DNA of 10,787 nt from Phycisphaerales bacterium UBA2402 (lineage in GTDB: Bacteria > Planctomycetota > Phycisphaerae > Phycisphaerales > UBA1924). Below, in pieces: positions 6,009 to 10,787 of this stretch. The DNA is taken from the NCBI GenBank assembly GCA_002343715.1, contig DDSA01000103.1, forward strand, positions 1 through 10,787, written 5' to 3'. The first letter of the stretch is position 1; the number at the start of each line of letters is the position of its first letter. The position numbers and the translations under genes are program-made. The notes below the pieces were generated by a model. The model worked only from the letters and a program-made list of their open reading frames with translations, made no database searches and had not been told where the DNA came from.

Positions 6009-7730
6009 TCAGGCCGATGCCTTCTCGACCGCCTCGGCGACGGACGAGAAGCGGTTGATCCCGCCGAGTTGTTCATCCACGCCTTCGTTCCGCAGCCGGT
6101 CGCGCACGGATGACCGCGTCTCGACCACCTGAAGGCGGATCCCGGCGGCGCGGAGTTCCCCGGCCAGTTCCGCGAGCATGTGGGCGCTGTGCATATCCAC
6201 GTAGGGCGTGGGGGAGAGGTCCAGCACCACGAGGGAGGGCGCGGCCGCCTGCGCCCGCACTCGTTCCATGATGGTGTCGTGAATATGGTCCATGTTGAAG
6301 TAGACCAGCGACGACTCGGGCCGGAAGATCAGCACACCGGGGACCGTTTCGTTGTCCGGGTGACGCTGCAGATCGGAAAAACGCTTCGTCCCGGGGATCC
6401 GTCCCAGCAGCGCGACGTTGGGGCGCGAAGCCCGGTGGATGAGCAGGACCAGCGAGATGATGCCCCCGATCAGCACGCCCCGGAGCAGGCCGAAACTCAG
6501 CACCCCCCCCAGCGCGGCGATCGCGACGACGTATTCCGTGCGGTTGGTTCGGCGCAGGTGCCGGAGTGTGGAGGCCTTGAACAATCCCGTCACCGCCACC
6601 AGCACGATTGCCGCCAGCACCGGCTGCGGCAGCGTCCGCAAAAGGTGCGAGAAGAAGAGAACCACCACAAGGATAAAGCCCGACGCGATGAAGCCCGACA
6701 AGGGCGTTCGCGCGCCGCCGCCCTCGTTCACCAATGACTGCGACATGCCCCCGCTCACCGGGAACCCCCGCCCCAGACCCGAAGCGAGGTTGGCCGCTGC
6801 GAGCGCCAGGAACTCCTGGTTGGCATCAAGCCTGCCGCCGTGCTTGGCCATGAATGTCCGGCCGATGGCCGCGGTCTCCACCGCGCCGAGCATGAAACAC
6901 GCGAGGGCCAGCGGAAGGAGTTCGTTGAGGTCGGACCAGCCGATCGCCGGAAAGCCCAGCGCGGGCAGCCCCTGGGGTACATCGCCCAGGAGTTTCACGC
7001 CGCGCGATTCGAGGCCAAGCAGCGAGGAGGCGGCGATCCCGCCGATGACCACGAAGAGCGCCACCGGCTTGTTCTTGAGGTACACCTTACCCAGCACGAG
7101 CACCGCCAGCGCGATCCCCCCCAAAGCCAGCGAGACGGGGTTTGTGTGGTGCAGGTTTGTGAGGAACGCGGCGCTGTTCTCCCAGAAGTTGCCGTGGGCC
7201 CCGTGCACGCCGAAGAGTTTGGGGACCTGCGTGCTGGCCAGGAAGAGCGCGACGCCGCACTTGAAGCCGACCATCACGCTCTCGGAGATGAAGTTGACGA
7301 TCGAGCCGGCCTTGACGAGCCACGCGATGAAAGCGATCGCCGCCACCAGCAGGGCGGTGCCCGCGGCGAGCGCGCCGAACCGCGCGGCATCGCCGCCCGC
7401 GATATCGCCCAGCGAGGCGCCCACCAGCAGCGAGATGGCGGAGGTGACCGTGATGGATGTGTGCCGCGAGGCGCAGAAGAGCCAGAAGACCAACCCGGAA
7501 AAGAGGCACGCATACAGCCCGGCCTCGGGCGGCAGGTTGGCCAGCGATGCATCGCCCAGCCCCGCGGGGAGCAGATAGGCCGCGAGGGTGATTCCGGCGA
7601 TGAGGTCGCGCGGCAGCCAGGCGAGTTCGTACGAGCGGAGCCAGCGGGCCGCCGGCAGCGCCGACTTCAGGCGGGCGGCGAACCCCGGGGGGTGAGGCTC
7701 GATCCGTTGTGAGGAGGGCTCTTCGGGCAC
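6009..7730 (-). CDS. SulP-family inorganic anion transporter with C-terminal STAS domain
   Basis: The 573-residue protein follows the SLC26/SulP plan. A hydrophobic transport core (about 40-432) opens with the family motif RDLIAGITLAAYLLPAGLGDA (41-61; more usual members have PQAMAYA here) and continues with PPEAGLYA and the core motif GFPVSGGMSQSLVNEGGGARTP (322-343). A cytosolic STAS domain follows (about 460-568). SulP proteins take up sulfate, bicarbonate, molybdate or dicarboxylates; the substrate cannot be told from sequence alone. The STAS loop reads LDLSPTPYVDMHSAHML, so the usual D-(S/T)-(S/T)-G phosphorylation-type motif is replaced by D-M-H-S. The start is GTG at 7730-7728 with GGAG six bases upstream. 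It follows ppk2 on the same strand after a 41-base gap and is probably cotranscribed with it. Its stop lies 27 bases from the stop of the outer-membrane protein gene on the other strand. Confidence 0.92.
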   Translation of the reverse strand: MPEEPSSQRIEPHPPGFAARLKSALPAARWLRSYELAWLPRDLIAGITLAAYLLPAGLGDASLANLPPEAGLYACLFSGLVFWLFCASRHTSITVTSAISLLVGASLGDIAGGDAARFGALAAGTALLVAAIAFIAWLVKAGSIVNFISESVMVGFKCGVALFLASTQVPKLFGVHGAHGNFWENSAAFLTNLHHTNPVSLALGGIALAVLVLGKVYLKNKPVALFVVIGGIAASSLLGLESRGVKLLGDVPQGLPALGFPAIGWSDLNELLPLALACFMLGAVETAAIGRTFMAKHGGRLDANQEFLALAAANLASGLGRGFPVSGGMSQSLVNEGGGARTPLSGFIASGFILVVVLFFSHLLRTLPQPVLAAIVLVAVTGLFKASTLRHLRRTNRTEYVVAIAALGGVLSFGLLRGVLIGGIISLVLLIHRASRPNVALLGRIPGTKRFSDLQRHPDNETVPGVLIFRPESSLVYFNMDHIHDTIMERVRAQAAAPSLVVLDLSPTPYVDMHSAHMLAELAGELRAAGIRLQVVETRSSVRDRLRNEGVDEQLGGINRFSSVAEAVEKASA

Positions 7731-7742
7731 GAGTTGCTCCGA

Positions 7743-7766
7743 CGGCGGTCCGCGCGAAGTCCGCCG
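7743..7766 (-). repeat. Inverted repeat in the ppk2-sulP spacer
   Basis: CGGCGG (7743-7748) and CCGCCG (7761-7766) form a 6-bp GC stem with a 12-base loop between the ppk2 stop and the sulP start. There is no U tract, so it is not a typical terminator. It might be an mRNA stability or processing element, or chance in GC-rich DNA. Confidence 0.25.
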
Positions 7767-7771
7767 GTAGG

Positions 7772-8581
7772 TCAGTAACGCTCCCGCACGAACTTCCGGG
7801 CGGCGATGGTCGCCTGGTCGTCGTACGCGCCTTTCATCGAACGCTTCGGGAGTTTCACCTTTTCACGCTTGAGTTTCTTGTGGGGGATCGTGTCGAGGAT
7901 GTGGCGGATGATGTTGAGCCGCGCCCGCTTTTTGTCGTCGGAGAGCACGATGTGCCAGGGCGCGTGCTCGGTGTCGGTCGCGTCCAGCATCATGTCGCGG
8001 GCCTTCGAGTAGTCGTACCAGCGCTTGCGCGAGGGCAGGTCCATCGGGCTGAGTTTCCACTGCCGCACGGGGTCCTCGATCCGGGCCTCGAAGCGGCGCT
8101 TCTGCTCCTTGTCGCTCACCTCCAGCCAGACCTTGATGAGGATGATGCCGCCTTCCACCATGTACTTTTCGATCTGCGGGCAGAGTTCAAGGAACCGCTT
8201 GTGCTGTTCCTTCGAGCAGAACCCCATCACGTACTCGACGCCCGCCCGGTTGTACCACGAGCGGTCGAAAATGACGATTTCACCCGCCGCGGGGAAGTGC
8301 TGCATGTAGCGCTGGATGTACATCTGCGACTTCTCGCGGTCGGACGGAGCCGGCAGCGCCACCACCCGGAAGACGCGCGGGCTGACGCGCTCGGTGATCG
8401 CCTTGATCGTGCCGCCCTTGCCCGCCGCGTCGCGTCCCTCGAAGATGATGATCGCGCGCAGGCCCTTGGCCTTCACCCACTCCTGGAGTTCACAGAGTTC
8501 GGCCTGGAGTTTCAGCAACTCTTTCTCGTACTGTTTGCGTTTGAGGGGTTCACGCTCGGCACGGCTGTCGGTTTTGGACAT
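7772..8581 (-). CDS. ppk2: Polyphosphate kinase 2, class I
   Basis: PPK2 enzymes transfer phosphate between inorganic polyphosphate and nucleotides; class I members mainly make ATP or GTP from the diphosphates at the expense of polyphosphate. The 269-residue, single-domain protein has Walker A GRDAAGKGG (49-57), the segment RVVALPAPSDREK (72-84), Walker B FDRSWYNRAGVE (105-116) and a lid region with IEDPVRQWKLSPMDLPSRKRW (168-188), all as in class I. The N-terminal 1-40 is a charged helix before the kinase core. Length and motifs are complete. A strong Shine-Dalgarno GAGGAGG (8590-8596) lies eight bases before the ATG and fixes the start. It is the first gene of a probable ppk2-sulP operon. 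The enzyme is cytosolic and often linked to energy or phosphate stress. Confidence 0.95.
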   Translation of the reverse strand: MSKTDSRAEREPLKRKQYEKELLKLQAELCELQEWVKAKGLRAIIIFEGRDAAGKGGTIKAITERVSPRVFRVVALPAPSDREKSQMYIQRYMQHFPAAGEIVIFDRSWYNRAGVEYVMGFCSKEQHKRFLELCPQIEKYMVEGGIILIKVWLEVSDKEQKRRFEARIEDPVRQWKLSPMDLPSRKRWYDYSKARDMMLDATDTEHAPWHIVLSDDKKRARLNIIRHILDTIPHKKLKREKVKLPKRSMKGAYDDQATIAARKFVRERY

Positions 8582-8617
8582 CGATTCGACCTCCTCGGAA
8601 CGGACATTGTTGACTTC

Positions 8618-8653
8618 GATATCCGATTATACGCGTCGCTCTCGACAGATATC
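8618..8653 (-). promoter_or_regulatory. ppk2 promoter candidate flanked by paired GATATC sites
   Basis: On the minus strand a perfect TATAAT (8631-8626) lies 44 bases upstream of the ppk2 ATG. No good -35 hexamer is found at a 16-18 base spacing, so an activator may be needed or the host consensus differs. GATATC occurs at 8618-8623 and 8648-8653, exactly 30 bases apart and on either side of the -10 box, which could be regulator half-sites or coincidence. Confidence 0.4.
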
Positions 8654-8818
8654 TCCACAGACATGCAAACAGCCTCCACCAGGTTCGGCTGATCGAACCC
8701 TCAAATCGCACTCTGAAGGTGCACATGAAGGGATGCGCACTCACTCATCGCTCGAGGAAGCTGTCGATTGTGATGGTCCACCGTACTAAACGTGTTCCAA
8801 CTGAGAGGAGCGAGCCAA

Positions 8819-8842
8819 ATGAAGATTCGGTGTCAACATTGA
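8819..8842 (+). other. Seven-codon open frame with strong ribosome site (leader peptide or gene remnant)
   Basis: ATG-AAG-ATT-CGG-TGT-CAA-CAT-TGA encodes MKIRCQH. It is preceded by GAGAGGAG about eight bases upstream, one of the best Shine-Dalgarno matches in the window. The peptide resembles the first residues of bacterial zinc-ribbon proteins (MKIRCxHC...), but stops follow at once in this frame. It may be a degraded remnant, a leader peptide or chance. The distance to the SIR2 start is over 240 bases. Confidence 0.2.
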
Positions 8843-9084
8843 AGTTGAAGTGACTGAGCGATTCGTGATTCTTCGGGATTCTCGGGTCGGTGTGTGTTCG
8901 TACATGCCGGAGAGTTCGACTGCAATCTACCTATATTCACACGAAACAATGTGCAAGCCTTTCCAGGGATCGTTCGGCGTTGAGCATCTTCCGCTCACTG
9001 GAGCGTCGAGAAGGCTCGGACCGACAATGGAGAGCGCGCTGCACCCTTTTCGTGGGGCGGCGGGTCACAACCGGAGTGCGGCGC

Positions 9085-10083
9085 ATGGGAGTGGAACACG
9101 ACACGGGACAGGCTCCTTCGCAGGTCGAGGCCAAGCCGCCGCCGGAAGAGGCGAAGGCGAACCCGGAACTGGAGGAGTTTCCGTGGTACGACCTTCTCGT
9201 GGATCTCGAGGAAGGACAGTGCGCGCCCTTCATCGGGGCGGGTGCCTGCTGGCCGCACCTGCCGCTCGGCGGCGATGTGGCGCAGGCGTGGGCCAACGAG
9301 CACGACTATCCCTTCGGCGACTCGCGGAACCTGGTGCGGGTGTCGCAGTATCTGGCGACGAAACTTGACGACAACGATGCGCCCAAGCGCCGCATCGTGG
9401 ACCGCCTGAGGCCCGGCGATGCCAAGCCGCCGGACTTTACATTGGACAACGATCCCCACGGCGTTCTGGCCCGGCTCAAACTCCCCCTGTACATCACCAC
9501 CAACTACGACGGGTATATGACCCGGGCGTTGGCGGTCGATGGGCGTCCCGCGCGGGCCTTGCACTGCAACTGGTGGGGACGCATCGAGAAGGATGCGCTC
9601 GGCAACGCGGTGGAAAAGGAGCCCGATGCCCCGACGGTCGATCACCCCGTGGTCTATCACCTGCACGGCCGCCTCGGGGAGCGCAAGAGTCTGGTGCTCA
9701 CCGAGGACGATTACCTGAACTTCCTCATCAACGTCTCGCGCGATGAGAAGCGCCTGCCCAGTTTCGTGCGGGCCGCCTTCAAGAGCAAGCGCATGCTCTT
9801 CATCGGCTACAGCCTCGAGGATGTCAACTTCAAGGTCCTCCTGCGCCAGGCCCAGCGCAGCACCGACGGCGAGGAGAGCGCCCAGCACATCGCCGTCCAG
9901 CTCGCCCCCAACCCCACCAAGGGTGACCAGCCCGACCTCGCCCTGCGCGAGAAACAGGCCAGTTACCTCCGCAAACAGTTCAACAGCCAGCGCATCCGGG
10001 TTTGCTACTGCGACTGCCGCAGTTTCGCCGCGGAACTGGCCAGGCGGTGGCGGGAGCGGCAGAAGGAGCTGGCCGGTGGCTGA
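9085..10083 (+). CDS. SIR2-like domain protein, probable NAD+-consuming defence effector
   Basis: The 332-residue protein is made almost entirely of a SIR2-like (SIR2_2-type) Rossmann domain. Visible motifs in order are the NAD-binding FIGAGAC (49-55), ITTNYDGYM (137-145, with the N and D of the sirtuin TQNxD site), YHLHG (191-195, with the catalytic-type His194 before Gly), LTEDDYLNFL (205-214) and the final Rossmann motif IGYSLEDVNF (240-249). Residues 1-32 are a Pro/Glu-rich tail. There is no zinc-binding Cys4 module, so it is not a deacetylase sirtuin. Relatives of this kind in Thoeris, DSR, short Argonaute and Avs5 systems hydrolyse NAD+ upon phage infection. The ATG at 9085 is supported by GGAG (9073-9076) and by coding character beginning there. 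It stands 43 bases upstream of a STAND NTPase gene on the same strand, which suggests the NTPase controls it. Both catalytic positions are intact. Antiviral function is inferred from family and context. Confidence 0.85.
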   Translation: MGVEHDTGQAPSQVEAKPPPEEAKANPELEEFPWYDLLVDLEEGQCAPFIGAGACWPHLPLGGDVAQAWANEHDYPFGDSRNLVRVSQYLATKLDDNDAPKRRIVDRLRPGDAKPPDFTLDNDPHGVLARLKLPLYITTNYDGYMTRALAVDGRPARALHCNWWGRIEKDALGNAVEKEPDAPTVDHPVVYHLHGRLGERKSLVLTEDDYLNFLINVSRDEKRLPSFVRAAFKSKRMLFIGYSLEDVNFKVLLRQAQRSTDGEESAQHIAVQLAPNPTKGDQPDLALREKQASYLRKQFNSQRIRVCYCDCRSFAAELARRWRERQKELAGG

Positions 10084-10126
10084 GTCGGTCGGTGGGTGGA
10101 GCACGTCGGAACCAGGAGCCAGTGCG

Positions 10127-10787
10127 ATGAGCACAACCGGACAACCTCGGACGATCGGCACCGTCGGCGATGCGGGCGTCGTGGAGCCCAAGAGCGCGCG
10201 GGCGCATCCGAGCGGCCCCTACGTCGGCCCCAAGCCCTTCGGCGCGGAGGACGCCGGTCGCTTCTTCGGGCGCGAGCGCGAGGCTCATGAACTGGCGGCG
10301 ATGGTTCAGGCGCACCCGATCGTGGTCCTGTATTCGCAATCCGGCGCGGGCAAGACCAGTCTTCTCAATGCGCGGCTCGAACCGATGCTCAAGTCGAAGG
10401 GCGCCATCGTCCACGCGGGAGTGCGCACGGGGCAGCGCGTGCCGGGGATGGAAGCCGCGGCCAACGTCTTCACCTTCAACGCGCTGACGCACCTCAAGGG
10501 CCGCACGCCCGGACGCGATGAAACCCTGGCTGATTTCATCGACGAGGCCCCCGCCCTGCGCGAGGACGGCCGCCCCGCGCGCCTGCGGGTGATCGTCCTC
10601 GATCAGTTCGAGGAGATGTTCACGCTCCTTCCCGAGCACTGGCAGCAGCGGCGCGAGTTCTTCCGCCAGATCGGCCGCACGCTCGACACCGACGATCTGC
10701 ACGAGCGCCTGACGCGGGTGAGGCGGCTCACCGCCTGGTGCGACCGGCGGGCCGCCCGGCTCGAGGCCGCGGGGCGCGAAGCCGCCC
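10127..10787 (+). CDS. STAND-family NTPase (nSTAND1-like), N-terminal part, truncated by the window end
   Basis: The frame starts at ATG 10127, preceded by AGGAG (10114-10118) eight bases upstream, and stays open for 220 codons to the edge. After a 29-residue tail comes the nSTAND1 entry motif GPYVGPKPFGAEDAGRFFGR (30-49). Then follow Walker A SQSGAGKTS (70-78, the usual first Gly replaced by Ser) and Walker B RVIVLDQFEEMF (154-165). Residues 185-220 are a charged, probably helical stretch (DTDDLHERLTRVRRLTAWCD onward) where related proteins usually go straight to the next strand and Sensor 1 arginine. STAND ATPases are signal-sensing switches whose C-terminal repeats bind a trigger and whose N-terminus often carries the effector. 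Here no effector precedes the NTPase; the SIR2 protein encoded just upstream probably fills that role in trans. The sensor region and the C-terminus are not visible, so the trigger cannot be guessed. Confidence 0.85.
   Translation, partial: MSTTGQPRTIGTVGDAGVVEPKSARAHPSGPYVGPKPFGAEDAGRFFGREREAHELAAMVQAHPIVVLYSQSGAGKTSLLNARLEPMLKSKGAIVHAGVRTGQRVPGMEAAANVFTFNALTHLKGRTPGRDETLADFIDEAPALREDGRPARLRVIVLDQFEEMFTLLPEHWQQRREFFRQIGRTLDTDDLHERLTRVRRLTAWCDRRAARLEAAGREAA

Larger units (their letters stand above)
8582..9084. other. Lower-GC divergent intergenic region between ppk2 and the SIR2 gene
   Basis: About 500 bases without a convincing gene. By hand count 8701-8940 is about 50% GC (119 of 240), against 63-70% in coding lines nearby. 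It holds the ppk2 ribosome site and a -10-like box (8626-8631), two GATATC palindromes, a small inverted repeat GGTTCG/CGAACC (8682-8699), a 7-codon open frame with a good ribosome site (8819-8842), and a TATATT (8932-8937) that could be a -10 box for the SIR2 gene but lacks a recognisable -35. The SIR2 frame is open back to 8890, but those codons look non-coding. The composition fits a junction between host sequence and an acquired block. Confidence 0.5.

Noticed and set aside
8682..8699. tRNA T-arm-like GGTTCG...CGAACC
   Set aside because: No acceptor stem, anticodon arm or D arm can be formed around it; it is only a 6-bp inverted repeat.
8995..10191. Minus-strand open frame of 398 codons antisense to the SIR2 gene
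   Set aside because: The plus strand shows all SIR2 motifs in order plus ribosome sites; the antisense protein has no recognisable motif and spans the intergenic gap.
1..10787. CRISPR array, insertion sequence or rRNA/tRNA genes
   Set aside because: I looked for regularly spaced repeats, transposase motifs with terminal inverted repeats and tRNA cloverleaf signatures on both strands and saw none.

Overview
The window is GC-rich bacterial chromosome (about 63-70% GC in coding lines I counted by hand). It has Gram-negative features: a likely outer-membrane beta-barrel protein and Sec-type signal peptides. The large glycine-rich secreted protein, the style of the FtsH and the nSTAND-type NTPase suggest a planctomycete-like organism (Planctomycetota, perhaps Phycisphaerae). 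That assignment is inference from style and rests on no marker gene.

Layout from left to right: (1) 1-779, minus strand, the N-terminal part of a secreted glycine-rich protein that runs off the left edge and is open over the whole stretch. (2) 780-1053, a spacer holding a rho-independent terminator for minus-strand transcription, with a promoter for the glycine-rich gene embedded in it. (3) 1054-3135, minus, the membrane AAA+ zinc protease FtsH. (4) 3136-3482, a divergent intergenic region. (5) 3483-5981, plus, a compact three-gene cluster: a CAX-type Ca2+/H+ antiporter, a VIT1/CCC1-like five-helix metal transporter and a small outer-membrane beta-barrel protein. (6) 6009-8581, minus, a SulP anion transporter with a STAS domain preceded by a class I polyphosphate kinase 2; these two converge on the metal cluster. 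(7) 8582-9084, a 500-base spacer near 50% GC. (8) 9085 to the right edge, plus, a stand-alone SIR2-like protein followed 43 bases later by the start of a STAND NTPase, cut off by the window end.

How the genes fit together: FtsH does membrane protein quality control. The cax-vit-omp cluster looks like a cation export or storage unit that couples two inner-membrane transporters to an outer-membrane protein. The ppk2-sulP pair links polyphosphate/nucleotide phosphotransfer with inorganic anion uptake. The SIR2 + STAND pair is the most exciting part: in known anti-phage systems a STAND ATPase senses a phage component and a SIR2 domain destroys NAD+. Here the two activities sit in separate adjacent genes rather than in one fused polypeptide, beside a spacer of different base composition, which suggests the left edge of a defence island. 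The sensor half of the STAND protein and any further genes lie beyond the window.
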